From assembly GCA_008360955.1 (NCBI GenBank), contig LUCM01006828.1:1-64000 (forward strand): a DNA stretch of 64,000 nt, given 5' to 3'. A model generated the notes under the pieces. The model saw only the letters and a list, made by a program, of their open reading frames with translations, was not told the origin of the DNA and did not search any database. Shown here in pieces: positions 1 to 11,553 of this stretch (the first letter of the stretch is position 1; each line of letters begins with the position of its first letter). The stretch is from Fasciolopsis buskii (Eukaryota > Platyhelminthes > Trematoda > Plagiorchiida > Fasciolidae). Both the position numbers and the translations under genes were made by a program.

Positions 1-610
1 ATTTCGTATGGCAGTTTGCCAAAAGTACTTTTCGTGCTTCAAGAACCAAGCCTGTTTGTTACCTGGCGGTACACGGCTTCTAAACTGGTTCGTAGTTTTT
101 AAACTACAAAAAATAAAACAAATAAAGTACCCATGGGTAATCTTAGTTACACCATTGAATCTCCTCAGATAATAGGTGGACGGATTTGATGTCTATGGAA
201 ACTGGGAGCTGAACGGGTATCATACTCCGTCCAGTTCATCGATGAAGATTGTCACAAATACTATCCATTGCACTGCCTGACGATTAATGTTCAATCGTAA
301 AGAAGTTTACGCTTCGAGGAGCAGTGCACAAAGAAGGATTGTAATTTGTGGGCATCAATACATGGCAGTAAGTCCGATGCGCATCTCAACCCTAGTTATA
401 GCCTGTTTGTCCCTAGCGTTTCCGCAACTAGTTTGTCTGGTACATGCGATACACTCTACATACGGCCTGGGTTAACTATGGCTTAATTAATATTGTTTCA
501 AACATAATCTAACAATTATTCGAAAATGTGAGCGTCACAGCTCCTATGACCTTCGTTTTCCGCCATCTCACAACTCACCCATATACAAATACACGCACAG
601 ATATACAACA
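1..610. other. no gene recognised
   Basis: Only short random-length open frames are seen. I recognise no protein motif, RNA gene or repeat family on either strand. If the minus-strand exon at 1493-2158 belongs to a gene, this stretch would lie in its downstream intron. Confidence 0.5.
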
Positions 611-617
611 CACATGC

Positions 618-850
618 ACGCACACACAAACATACATACATACATACACTACATACATGCATGCATGCATATATACATACGTGCGTACATACATACATAC
701 ATGCATACGTAAATACATGCATACATACATACACACATACATACACATGCATACATAAATGCATACATACATACATACATACATACATACATACATACAT
801 ACATACATACATACATACATACATACATACATGCACACACACACACACAT
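618..850. repeat. (CATA)n/(TACA)n microsatellite ending in (CA)n
   Basis: A tetranucleotide array of CATA/TACA units with scattered CATG variants runs for about 215 bases and ends in a short CA run. The pure part is about 765-832. It creates overlapping pseudo-ORFs in several frames of both strands (Cys/Met/Tyr/Val or His/Ile/Thr/Tyr repeats), which are artefacts and not genes. Confidence 0.97.
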
Positions 851-1492
851 AGAGCGGCGAAAGGTGATTTTATCCTCACATTGAGATTGGACTTAGCTTT
901 ATAAGCGGCAATTCTTCGGACTCTGTTAGTTTGAAGAACTTCATTCCACTTAACGCTGACGAATTATGGTTATATCAAAACTTCATTCTTGATCAACGGA
1001 TTAGATGATTTCTTTAATCTTTTTGTATTCTCGGATTTTGTCCTCAATAATGTGACTAGTCCTCTCCACTCGGAAACACCTATTGGCGTTTGTACGTGTT
1101 ATGACCCATATAAATACGATTTAATTGCCCAATTCAAAAAGAAAAGACCCATTGGTTCCGTGAATTACGATTCCTCACGGTCCATTTTGATTTGCTTTCC
1201 AACGAGCACCAATAGGTTATTTCGCGGCAGACTAAAAGTCCAAGTATGCATTCAGTGTGGATCATCTTATCAACTACAAATACAAATGACACACGTTTGA
1301 AATTTTACAATCGGAACTTAGAATAATGCAGACTATTTGCCCATGATAATAACCCTATTCCGCTCAATTCATTACCAATAATTTATTTTCAAAATCAAAA
1401 CAACAATAACAACGAACAACCGGGAAAAACAAACTTAGAAAAAGATAGAAATGTGAACTGTTTGGCCGGGTCCCGTTTTTGCATATTCTCAC

Positions 1493-1982
1493 CTTCATTT
1501 GTGTAATATTTCCCGGACGTCGAAACAGATCGTTCACATGGACACCTCGTTGAGCGAGATAGATGAACAAGGCAAAAACCGGCTGAGGGACACGGCATTC
1601 GGGCCAGTCGGACTCGGTAGTACACCATGGGTTCGAGACTTGTTTGGATTTCGAACCTGTCCAAATCGGACCGATTGAAGTTGTGTTATCCTCGATCGTT
1701 GTGGTCACCATACTAGCACTAGCACTACTACTACTACTACTAGTGATAGTGGTCGTGGTTGTGGCGAGAATATTAGTCTTAGCCTTGACTACACTCGTGG
1801 CCAATTCTACCGAGGTGGGACTAGTTGTAATTGCACTTCTGGCTGTCAATCCCGAACGCGTTTTGGCTTCCACGCTTTTCCGTACAGGTCCACAAGGAAA
1901 CCAGGATTTGGCAGACTCGTGACTCATACGCGGCAGGCAAGGCCACGACAGTGGCGGGCAATGATGCTGTTGCTGTTGCGGC

Positions 1983-2040
<58 letters not shown>

Positions 2041-2158
2041 GATAATGCAAGTGAGATTGCGAATCGTCACCGAATTTGTTACTTCGTCCATTCACGGTAA
2101 GCCGATGACAGGCATCGAATATTCTAGTGTTTAGATTTGATCGTGCAGGCGAATGAAT
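1493..2158 (-). CDS. exon with polyglutamine tract and start of a RhoGAP-like domain
   Basis: Reading the minus strand, the frame is open from about 2158 to a stop beyond 1493. It encodes a Gln tract (20 Gln, Pro, 4 Gln, mostly CAA codons) at about 1966-2040, then Thr/Ser-rich sequence, then a segment at 1493-1591 matching the first helix of RhoGAP domains: VPQPVFALF, then RG, then DLFRRPGN, where the first Arg after Phe corresponds to the catalytic arginine finger of the family. The coding match stops exactly at AAG|GTGAGA, a good splice donor (intron begins at 1492), so the open frame below 1493 is probably intron. RhoGAP proteins stimulate GTP hydrolysis by Rho-family GTPases in the cytosol and at membranes. 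The rest of the domain must lie on exons outside the window. The 5' boundary is uncertain; no in-frame ATG precedes the Gln tract, so an upstream exon is likely. Subfamily not assigned. Confidence 0.6.
1720..1745. repeat. short (CTA)n microsatellite inside the candidate exon
   Basis: A run of CTA units on the plus strand (some GCACTA) encodes a serine run on the minus-strand frame of the RhoGAP-like exon. Confidence 0.85.
1983..2041. repeat. (GTT)n/(CAA)n microsatellite coding for polyglutamine
   Basis: About 19 nearly uninterrupted GTT units. On the minus strand they read as CAA glutamine codons in the frame of the RhoGAP-like exon. Uninterrupted CAA arrays are usually length-variable. Confidence 0.95.
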
Positions 2159-2159
2159 C

Positions 2160-2790
2160 TATTCGAGGTAAGAACCCGCGAGAGAAGACGTAGAAGAGAG
2201 ATCATCCAAAAAGGTAGACGGGGGGCGAAGGGAGAAGGTTAGCCAAATCCAATCCCATTATTGATCGGGGATTGAAGTGGAGAATGAATGAACGCGGGTG
2301 GGGAAAATAAGATCAGAAATGCTGAAATGAGCCCCATGAAGAATGGAGAATTGGCAAAAAAATAACCAACAACACAAAACAAAATTAAAAAACTCTTGAA
2401 CGTCAAAATCCCCAATCCACATACTCCATCTAGCTGAAGGCTTTTCTGAAACGTGAAATCTCCCGTTCCGAGGAGAACATGGTAAATTACAAATATAACA
2501 TGAAGTTGATAATTTATTCAAACCTCTTTTAGAAGCTTTAATTACGTGGAAATCCATTTTTTTTGGGGGGGGGGGGCGAGTGGCATTAAATGAACCAAAT
2601 TAAAAAACCACGACAACGTAGCCGAATGAAAAACGACCCATGAAGACACACGTAACTTGACAAGCCATGGCTCATGATCAAGTGACCGGTGTAGAATTGT
2701 AATTACGTTAGAAAATTGGACGGAAATTAATGACGGAGATGGCCAATGACAGGTGTTCAGTTCAGTTTACTTCTAGCAAAAATCAACCCT
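2160..2790. other. no gene recognised; T/G homopolymer
   Basis: No coding motif is seen on either strand. A T(8)G(12) homopolymer lies at about 2557-2576. By position this could be the intron upstream of the RhoGAP-like exon. Confidence 0.5.
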
Positions 2791-3330
2791 GCACCAAAAC
2801 GTTCTGATTTTGATTGCCACCTGACAGTATCACTTACCCAAAACAGAAAACTAGGACCGGAAATTGCAGAATGTCGAGTGCAAACCAGTGAACGGAATAA
2901 CTATATGATCTAGGAATGATTTCCTGTGCAAGAACATCACTGACTACGGTATCGAGCCATACCGTGTAATCGCCAACTAATACTCACGGCGATCTAGCGG
3001 AATCCAACTCGACAGTATAGCTGGACCTACACAGCCCAGTCCACTGGTTAAGGTTTGTCATGTCTTTTTGCCATATCACCGACTGGCCATCGAGACTCAT
3101 CTTTCAACCAACAGTTGCCTCAGAGGACAGTGTAAAACCAGACAGCTGTTCTGCAAGCATGTAAAAAACATACCCACACCTTAAACTATTCAGATTCTGT
3201 ACCCTAGGATGCAATACCAGTAAACCCAGTGACAGGTGTCCAGGATGAATGCTCATTCCTCCCTCCATCTATAACGCACACGACTGGACTGAGAACAGAA
3301 TTATTGTTAACTGGTGCATTTTAGTTGTTC
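2790..3330 (-). mobile_element. RTE-type LINE relic, 3' end (diverged)
   Basis: On the minus strand, frame-shifting translation gives a C-terminal RTE-like block (GLARVGP...LPGWGPRD region badly eroded), followed by 3' untranslated sequence. The same order of segments occurs at 59000-59340 (-), where RLPGWGP is intact. The two loci share ACGTTCTG-TTTTG-TTGCCACCT (27 of 35 bases by eye), then GG-AT-GAGCCA, then CCAACTCGACAG/CCAACCCGGCAG, then TTTGCCA...ACTGGCCAT, in the same order and spacing. No intact ORF; many stops and indels. Confidence 0.5.
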
Positions 3331-3339
3331 TTTCTACTC

Positions 3340-6300
3340 AAACTTCAACTTTGATTCCCAGTTCTATTACAGATAATCAACTAGAGTCATAGAATAGTGA
3401 AAAAAGGGTCGCATTTCGTGGATCTGGAAATTATTTTTGTATTTCAGAAACAGTTTAGACAAAGTATCTCAAATCGGGTGGGAGATATGTATTAACAAGG
3501 TTGGATTTCGACGAGTAATAAACAGCGAAAAAGGTAGATGATTTCAGAAGTGTTCTGTCTTTTTTGATCAACGAGTAGAAGTTCTGTGTGTAATGCACAT
3601 GAGGGCGGATAATCTAAAAGTGATTTAGGGTGACCATTTTGACTCAAGGAAAAGGTATGACCAATGGAACTAGGACACTTATCCACGCGGCGGCAAACGT
3701 CAATTTGCTGCCCCTTTGCGTGTTAATAAACCGGGCCTACGGCAATAGTAGGTTGTATGGTGGCTAGTATTTCTGAATAGCGCTTTGAAATGACGCGTCT
3801 CTAGCGCCATTCATGTCCAAACAGGCTTGCTCGTTTGGGTCCAAGGCACTCCCACCCGCGAGGACTGGACGTATAAGGAAACGTTTAAATTCTACCTTTT
3901 CATCCCACGAGTCTATTAATTGAAGTATTTTCATTGCCCAGTTTTACCATATGGGCTCGCAGACGAAGCTGCTGAAAGGGCCAATTTTGGCGATTAACGG
4001 CCATTCAGTATTGCCCGATTCGTTAACATATCCAGTCTGGTTGGGGGTCTCAACTCAACCCGAGAACAGTGAACTCTAGAGACTACGATACATTACATCT
4101 TTACTCCAATTGTGCATGAGGCATGCAATACTAAGCAACAGAACGGTCGTAAAAAGTTGACTAAAACCTAAACAAATTAGTCCAACACAATCTACACAAC
4201 ATCAACACAAACCAATGTACTTAATAATAGTAATAATAATGATAGTAATAAAAATATTAGTATTCTAACGAGATAATCAACTGACTAACAAATTTCGAGT
4301 GATGACAATGGGGAAAGCGAATATCTCCATATCAATAAACGGGCATCTCAGAATGTTAAAATGTTCATTGAATCGTTGCAGGAATGCATCACGTCACGTA
4401 CGTATTGAAGTTATGTTTTAGGCATGAAAAGTTTCCCTTTCAGTGGGATGGCAAGCCTTTATAGTATCACTTCAAAGTGAGGATTTATCTTGTCATATTT
4501 GAGTAGTTCAGATGAATAGGACAAAAGGAAAAGTAATACCTCACGTCTCTCTCTCTCTCCTTGCTCATCGCTCCCAGCGAAGCTAACCCGTAACTGATTG
4601 CCCCTCGGATTGCAACATTCATGTTCAAATCACGCGTCATTCGATCAAATTGATACTCGGTAAGCACCGGGGTCAAGTTTTTCTTTCACTAGAGCTCACC
4701 ACTAATACATATCCTCCATCGCACCCGGGGTGTGAACTCGATTGTTCCCCCTAGGTGGCACGCGTTATCACTCCACCACCCGCTTCCGCCACGGTTAATC
4801 AAAATTATTGTGTCAAATTTTTTCAGATGTCGTCCTCAATGGCAGGCAGCAGGGTCCAACAACAACAACAACAACTATTACTACTACTACTACTACTACA
4901 GCAACAGGTTTGTCACTGTGTAGAATTATAAGACAATCACCGCCGGATGCTCATCTTCCCAGTCGCAGCATTCGACTGCCGTGATTGCAACAACTCAGTG
5001 ATAGGGGAATATCTCCCCGATGAGCTGAACATGACCAGACTCAGTTCCGGAATTGCATACCGGAAGTGAGAGAGATGAAAGCAACATAGCCCGATCGAAA
5101 CGACTAGAATCAAATTATACATTTCACTGGACTGTGCATTATACGCTTCGTCTATGGACGTAACAGGCAACAATTCGAAGTTCTACCCTATAAATGGCTA
5201 GTTTGTCAACTTTACTTTGAAATATGAAACATTTAGATCGCAGTAATTGTTGGCAGTACAATCATTTAAAGTGTGCATGCAATTTACTGAACCGAATGGA
5301 GCAGGATAGCAGCATGGTTGATGCAACAGACAAGATCACTACAGAAAGGATTGCATCACACAAGCAGAAGCTCAAATCACCGCCAAACAGTCGCGTCATG
5401 GATGCAACAACAGACTTCACGAAACAGTCAGATCGTAGTCCCCATGACGGAGTGTGGTCAACTGGCCACGAGAAAAGTCCGTGTTTTCAAGCGCGTCATC
5501 GGAGCCCAAGTATTGAAGCGAAGACATTGAGCTAGTTAGGACACGACTCAATGCGCAACCGGATAACAGATATGGTCTATAAGATCGACCAAAAACAATA
5601 AAAGAAGTGAAGAAAAGAAATCAAAACATCCCGCCGTGCAATCTGGCCATATTTGGTTGAGCCAAGCCAATCTTTGTGCCGACAACAATGATCAGCAACA
5701 TGTTACAAGTAGTAAATTGATACGATCAAGATGAAACACTCGGATTACGGTCAAAACTGGCCAGTCAAATGAGACGAGACTAAAAACAATCAGATCAGCG
5801 ATCTGCACACAGAGTTTGACCAAGCTCACCAAAAAACCATATTATATATATATATATATGCACAACCTAATGATATAATATAATACAATAGAATGCAACA
5901 AAGTAGAAAAGCTTCGATTGGTCTGAGATCTTCCCCCCACGTCCTGCTTTGTTCACGTTTGTCTAAAAAGGACGAGATCCGAACTGGACCACAGAAGACC
6001 GATCGGAGACCCCAATTTTCCATCATATCAAATTCTGTTTAGACAAAAAGATATATTGTACATCAAAGGTTTTGAGATGAACAACTTACCTAATGTGAAC
6101 TCAATGACACGAGTGAAGTCAGTTTAGATGCAACCTATTTGTCCCTTGGTGAAGTTTGTTCGTTTGTTTGGTTGGTTAGAACTTGCTCTGAAAACAGTCA
6201 TTTATTTTTTTTTACAAGTCTCTTAGTATGACTGATTCCATACATGACCCGATTATTTATCACCGTCACCAATTGTTGTACCACGATCGATTTATCCGTG

Positions 6301-6700
6301 TGACGATAATCTCGATGTGAACGGTACGACAAACATGTTCAAAAGCTACATGTCACATTAAGTTAACTCAAAACATACGACCCGGTTTATTGTCAGCATA
6401 GTATAGATAAATGGCGTCAGGATCAAACGACTCGTCGACACCGGTCACTTGTCATGGCCAAACGTGTACGCATATGTACACAGGGTGAATTTGTGAAAGT
6501 TTATCGACCGTTTTGGCCACTACGATCGTGTCAATGTGTGTCGGTGTTCAAATTAACTTAGAGAAACCAAAGCTAATACATGCAATTCGAAACACTGTGT
6601 CCCATTTGTCCAGTTTGTCGAGACCGAAGAAGACAAGTATTGCAAGACGTTAACGTGACCTATTACTCTTTTTAATCTGATATTTATAAAACATTCGAGC
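3340..6700. other. no gene recognised; simple repeats only
   Basis: Open frames here are all about 100 codons or less and none shows a recognisable domain. Low-complexity spots: AAT-rich 4226-4262, (CT)n 4547-4560, (CAA)n then (CTA)n 4858-4898, (AT)n 5842-5859. The ORFs at 4732-4923 and 5224-5535 (+) are low-complexity or random in character. Confidence 0.5.
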
Positions 6701-7501
6701 CCGAAATATCTGCTCTCTTGATAGATGGAAAAAACGAAGAATCGTTTCTTCGGCAGATAATGAAACATGACGATCATCCTGAAAGATTCGTCAACATACA
6801 TAGCCGAAATAGGTCCAGAAATGATCAGGTATGTCAATCGCCAAAGACAATGGGTTACCTCAAACTGTCCTATGAGGGTGACCACCTAATGAATGAAATG
6901 CGTTACATAGTCAAACTAGTTAGAAATCAAACGCCCCCAGCTGCAAAACTTCAACCCTTATGGGGCACTCGGACAACGAATGTGGACAACCGTAAAATTC
7001 GTCGTTTGATCAATTCTGTCTGACATGTCGTTTGTCAGTTCACATGCTGTTGTGTTGACATTGGCATTGATAGAACGAATCGAAGAATTTCACAATAAAT
7101 ATCCCAATACATTCCGAAGTGGGTGATTAAGATGATTACACGAGATTTTTTTTTTGGATAGCCAACAAACCCGGAATCCCGGCGAATCAGTACCGAGGCC
7201 CATAGTAGAGAGCAAACACACAACTGACCTAAGTGTTCACTTTCAAACTGTTATTGCGCAGTCGCAGCTCGAACCAGCTCGCATTCAGCGGGGCATTGTT
7301 TTTCCGGTGATATAATCCGCTACTAAGATACTGACGAAATTAATTCATTTGAAATAGAGTTCATCCCAATTTCCTGGCTAAAATGTTCCGAACTTTTATG
7401 TTTGCATCATATTATTCTTACTAAGAATGTTTTATGAATGTCAGAGTGCACTACGCATGCGAATAGCAAGAGTAATATGAACTGTTAACATCTCGTAGTA
7501 T

Positions 7502-7940
7502 TTGTCTTTTTCTATCTCGATAAGACACGTAAGTCCATTCACTGACAAAGGGGTTCGACGTGGAATCAGGAAAGTCATATTTGAAATAATTTTAGACAGA
7601 CGGTCGCACAAAACAAGAAATTTTATACGAAATCCATCGACAATCTCAATGGACTTGGAAACAATTTATGAACTATTAGAAACATGTTTATAGGCATGTG
7701 TTAAATTTAACGATGACGCGTATGAACAAATTAAAGGAACACCGACGGGCTCACCCATATCGGGATTCTTGTTGAAGGGATAATACAAGTCTCGGAAAAA
7801 AAAACTGCACTACCAAAGATTCAGCCAAAACTGTGTCAGATATGTGGATGATATCTTCGTTATCATGAAACGCCCAAATATTGAAGACCTATGCAAAGTA
7901 ATCAAAAACATATTCAAAGATATCAACTTCGCCATGGAAT

Positions 7941-7977
<37 letters not shown>

Positions 7978-8330
7978 GGAAAGCTGGGATTTCTAATCGT
8001 GTTCGTTAAAAAGAAACGCAAACGGCACATTGGAGACACGAGTGTATCGCAAACAAGCACATGTGGAACAAATATTAAACTGCCATAACAACCAACCAAA
8101 CAATCAGAAACGATCGTGCATCCGAACTTTGTTGATGAGAGTCAAGACTCATTGCAACACAGAAGGATTCAGAAAGCAAGAAGAAATCTAGTTCTTCAAG
8201 ATGCTCGAGAAAAAACGGGCATCCAAGGAAATTCGTAGGAAAAATCGCGCACGCAATGAACAAGGAAAGGAACAGACGGGAAGAGTCAGACAGAAGGAGC
8301 ATTCTCCAATAGATCAAAGTATATCTGAGT
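7502..8330 (+). pseudogene. Penelope-type reverse transcriptase domain, degenerate
   Basis: Three frame segments together cover most of the RT. Both catalytic aspartates of the YVDD box at about 7837-7863 are retained. The GTPMGSP motif appears as GTPTGSP. The first segment runs 7502-7693 and ends in a stop that interrupts the link to the KFNDDAYEQ block. A second stop follows the GTPTGSP block near 7780, where an A-rich run marks a likely frameshift. After the GA repeat the frame changes at about 8050 from the track LGFLIVFV to YRKQAHVEQ. A functional enzyme is therefore not encoded. Confidence 0.82.
7943..7976. repeat. (GA)n microsatellite inside the Penelope-like RT
   Basis: About 17 GA units insert Arg-Glu repeats between the NFAMESE block and the KLGFLIVF block of the RT, which are normally separated by only a few residues. 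The array is therefore an expansion inside former coding sequence. Confidence 0.95.
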
Positions 8331-8443
8331 TACCCGCAAGGTTATATCAACCCCAATGAAGCACAGGTGCTCATAGACTGTCCCAAACTTTGAGAAGACT
8401 AATATGAAAACCAAAAGAGCGAGCGAAAGCGGAGGAAAGAACA

Positions 8444-8743
8444 AACATCGTTTACAAAGTCACCTACATGGACTGCAACAGATGCTATATCGATCAAAAC
8501 GGGAGAAAAGTGACTACTCACAAACTAGCCACAAGAAGACACGACTCACTCTCACACATATCCATCCACGATGACCAAGAAGGACACAAAGTTAATCTGG
8601 ATAACGTTGAGTTCCTGGGCCAAGCAACTACGAGGCAAACGAGGGTGCTTTTGAAAGCCCAATATTCTTCAAATAATTCAACCAATAAACACATCGAATT
8701 GGATCATATGCACATTCGGATGGTAGGAGGACAATTCAGCTAA
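8444..8743 (+). pseudogene. GIY-YIG endonuclease domain of the Penelope-like element
   Basis: The frame from 8444 is open to 8743 and reads NIVYKVTYMDCNRCYIDQNG, the Penelope-type variant of the GIY-YIG signature (VYK...YIG becomes VYK...CYID here). It continues with H-rich and GHKVNLDNVEFLGQA blocks, and with TRQTR before a conserved-looking Glu/Ala helix, as in the family. This nuclease nicks the target DNA to prime reverse transcription. Here the glycine of YIG is replaced by Asp and the catalytic Arg region reads KVTTHKLATRRH, so activity is doubtful. It follows the RT in the same orientation, as expected for a complete Penelope-like ORF. Confidence 0.82.
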
Positions 8744-8949
8744 GCCAGAGAGAGCCGGAATCCAAGTCATACAGACCCATAATCACAAATCTGAGTCATT
8801 TATACGAATCTGTCCACGAAAATGAATCACACGATATTTCACATACTCGAAATAAAAACACTACTACCACCCCATGAAAATTCACAGACAATGACCAGCC
8901 TCTCTGACTTCACAAATGAGAGCAATGTGTACATTTTCAGTTTCATATG

Positions 8950-9850
8950 ATTATCTCCAACTAAAAGAAGTCACGAATCATCAATCACCATGTACCACCT
9001 TTGAAAGCCACAGCTGTGCAGACTACCACACAGTTTTACTTCCTGTGACGGTGTCCATAAATCGATCTTAGACCTCGGGGCTGATTCATGTTTTCGGCTG
9101 ACATCCAAAGCAGCGATGCCATTACAAACACGATACGAGTGCCCCGCTTCATAGCACCTTAATAAATGACCGAACCATTTCGGTCAACGGCAGTGGAGGA
9201 AGATGAAAAGTTGCTCAGTATTGCAACATTGCCTTCTTAGCGATTCTTTCTGTCCATTAAGTCCGAATAATTCATCGCAGACACCAAAGGCCAAATATGC
9301 CCAACCTGCAGGTACCCTCAACTAACGATGATCAGAGTTCATATCAATAAGTAAGAATGGGATGGATAGCGGCAAAAAAGGTTGAAGTTTAATTTAGTGT
9401 GCGTCTGCGGCGCATGCCGAAACTGCAAAAAAGCGCATTATCGTTGAACGATGGAGTATTCTCGGTTGGCTGGATTTTAGTGAACAGCTCCGGGGCAGTC
9501 GAATCCAAGGTCATCGAGAAAGCTTTTGTCTTGTCTGTGTTGACGTTTGCTGTACAAAGATTGATTCAACCAGGAAATGGCCGCATGGAGACTGGGAGGT
9601 CGAGCACAAAAGCACGTTCCGCAAAACTAGATCCAAGATACGGACCACTGGACTTAGCTAGACGCCTGGGTAGCCCGGGGACCGTACTGTTCATCGTCCG
9701 ATCGGTGGCATATGTGGACAGAATTGGGCGAATTGGGCGTTACTGCTTTAAAATGGAACCAACTGGAAGAATCCGTACTGTACGTTCACAGCAAAAGCAA
9801 ATTAGGCTCTTAGAATATTTTGGGTGTATCAAGCATGTTGTAAGCTTATA
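8950..9850. other. unassigned; long random-like frame
   Basis: A plus-strand frame of 151 codons at 9399-9854 has no recognisable motif. One frame of about this length is expected by chance in this much AT-rich sequence. The part up to about 9200 may be the 3' tail of the Penelope-like element, but no terminal repeat was recognised. Confidence 0.4.
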
Positions 9851-10430
9851 TTAGCCTCCATGGGGACTCGTCGCGGACTGAATGGAACGCAGCGCAGAAA
9901 TCGTGGCTAATAAGGGGTTCCCAAGCGGAGAAGTCGCCCAGTAGCGAGAGAATTCAATCACGCGATCATCATTTCCAAGTGTTACAACCTTATCCGGTTC
10001 TTCAAAATCCTAATCATATTCCACTGCCCCTTTACCGAGGTTTCATTAGTATATGTATTGAATACAGTGCTCAGTTGAGTCGCCTTCATCTAAACTGATC
10101 GGCGCATAGACGGCGATCTCCATTAGATTATGGAGAGTCGTTGAAAAGCACTGGCGCAAGTCAGCGTGATATTGGTTTCCAAGACCTCGGAGCGTTGTAC
10201 GGTGTCGCAAAATGCACATGTGCCTTTGGGTCCATTTTGCTAGGGTCAGTAGAATGTGTCGGCCCTGATGCACTGCGAACTGCAGTTAAAAAAGCGGATT
10301 TCTCAGAGACAAATGATGTCTACATGTAAACCATGAAGAGTTCGCATGTTGAAACTCTGACTTTCAACTTCTGTTGGAGTGTTAACATTTCCTAAGGCTA
10401 AATGAATGGGTGGTCGTCAGAATAGCGCCC
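9850..10430 (-). mobile_element. LINE apurinic-type endonuclease relic (RTE-like), degenerate
   Basis: Minus-strand frames give, in order, the start of an exonuclease-endonuclease-phosphatase domain: SFNMRTLHG (family TFNVRTL) near 10360, HVDIICL-EIRFF (family IDVICLQETR) near 10310, IAVYAPIS (family SVYAPT) near 10110, and DKVVTLGNDD in the position of the GDFNA motif near 9975. Three stops and at least one frameshift separate them. The spacing is right for an RTE-type LINE endonuclease, but the motif quality is low and the catalytic Asp/Asn pair is not clean. Confidence 0.4.
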
Positions 10431-11550
10431 CAGATTGCTGACTCAACCCCGACACAAGGCGTGTCGCTTTCCGGGATAGGAGCAGTGCATGTCGTAATGA
10501 TCCAGAAAGATAATCTAGAACAGGATGCAGGTGGTTTTCAAAGCACCACTGGTTCTTTTTGTTTAAATGTGCACTTCTAATTTTTGCACCTCCAAGTTCA
10601 GTCTGCAAAACAACATGGATGTCTCAGGCGAGCTGATGAGTATGGCTTGCCTCGTTGGACTCTGCTGAAGAACCTCGTCCATACGGAACAGGAAGAGGGA
10701 CAATGCTCCTAATTGTTGACGGGCTGGACTCGCCACGGTACAGTCCAACAGTAGTTACGTGGCTTTTTGGTAGAAGAATACTGACCGGGCGGAAACGCAC
10801 AATTTTCTCGACGTTAACGCTGTTTATCCGAGCCACTTACTCGACGAACCTGATTCCATCATGTTCACGGCTAACCGCCAGGTTTGTAATCATTCTTTCA
10901 TTCGCAGCTCGCGGACTGGCGAGGTGGTACTCAGCTCTTCTCTACGCTCTGTCGGGGACTTAGACCTGAGAGTAAATTGTCCACGATTGATTTATTTCTT
11001 CATTGAGTGCATGAATTACTACTTATAGCAAGGAGTAGTTAGGTGAATGAATAAGTCAGTAAATTACTGACTTTACCTCGTGGATGAATGAGGGAAACTC
11101 GGTCGAAGTCAGGTTTTTGTGAGTGCATATTTAATAAAGCATCTTAATATGCCCATAAACCGGAATTAATCAGGGGAGGTGATATAAATCCAAGGCTGAA
11201 TTAACAGTAGAAATAATAGTAATACTAAATCACGTTTTGCTGACTTTCAAAGACGCCTTTTGTAGGTCGGGCAGAGGCAGCAGCTCTACAGCTACGTGCA
11301 TTGTGGGATAGGTTCCATAATGATTTTTTTGTTGTTGCTGAGTCTATGAATCTCTTCAAAAAGTTTATAAGGAATAAGGAAGAAAGATTTCATACTACAT
11401 TGCTCGCTTTTTCAACAACCACTATTCAGACTGGCTAAGTTGATAGCTTTTCGGGGTTATTCGCTCTTCGGCAGAGTTACAATTGTAGAATCCCGATAGA
11501 GCAAAACGATATACTAGTATCTATGTATGCGTTCATTAAAAACAAAGTAC
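10430..11550. other. no gene recognised
   Basis: Short frames on both strands only, with no recognisable motif. It may include further eroded 5' sequence of the minus-strand endonuclease relic. Confidence 0.45.
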
Positions 11551-11553
11551 TAG

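Larger units (their letters stand above)
6700..8950 (+). mobile_element. Penelope-like retroelement relic (RT and GIY-YIG endonuclease)
   Basis: Successive plus-strand frames carry the hallmarks of Penelope-like elements in the correct order: a possible HKPGIP-like motif (read NKPGIP) near 7165; the palm start SPFTDKG (family SLFTN-like) near 7530; KTRNFIRNPSTISM and ETIYELLE at 7615-7690; KGTPTGSPISGF at 7733-7770; the catalytic box RYVDDIFVI at about 7837-7863; then LGFLIVFVKKK and YRKQAHVEQILN at 7984-8075; RTLLMRVKTHCNTEGFRKQ near 8118-8175; and a GIY-YIG nuclease from 8444. Reading frames shift repeatedly and stops interrupt the chain. A (GA)n array sits between the catalytic box and the next conserved block. 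Such elements retrotranspose by target-primed reverse transcription with a telomerase-related RT. The 5' part (6700-7500) is assigned by position only. Confidence 0.85.

Noticed and set aside
516..879. Several overlapping frames rich in Cys/Met/Tyr/Val or His/Ile/Thr
   Set aside because: They are translations of the CATA/CA microsatellite and exist in many frames of both strands at once.
9399..9854. 151-codon plus-strand frame as a gene
   Set aside because: No recognisable motif; a frame of this length is near the chance maximum, and it neighbours retroelement relics.
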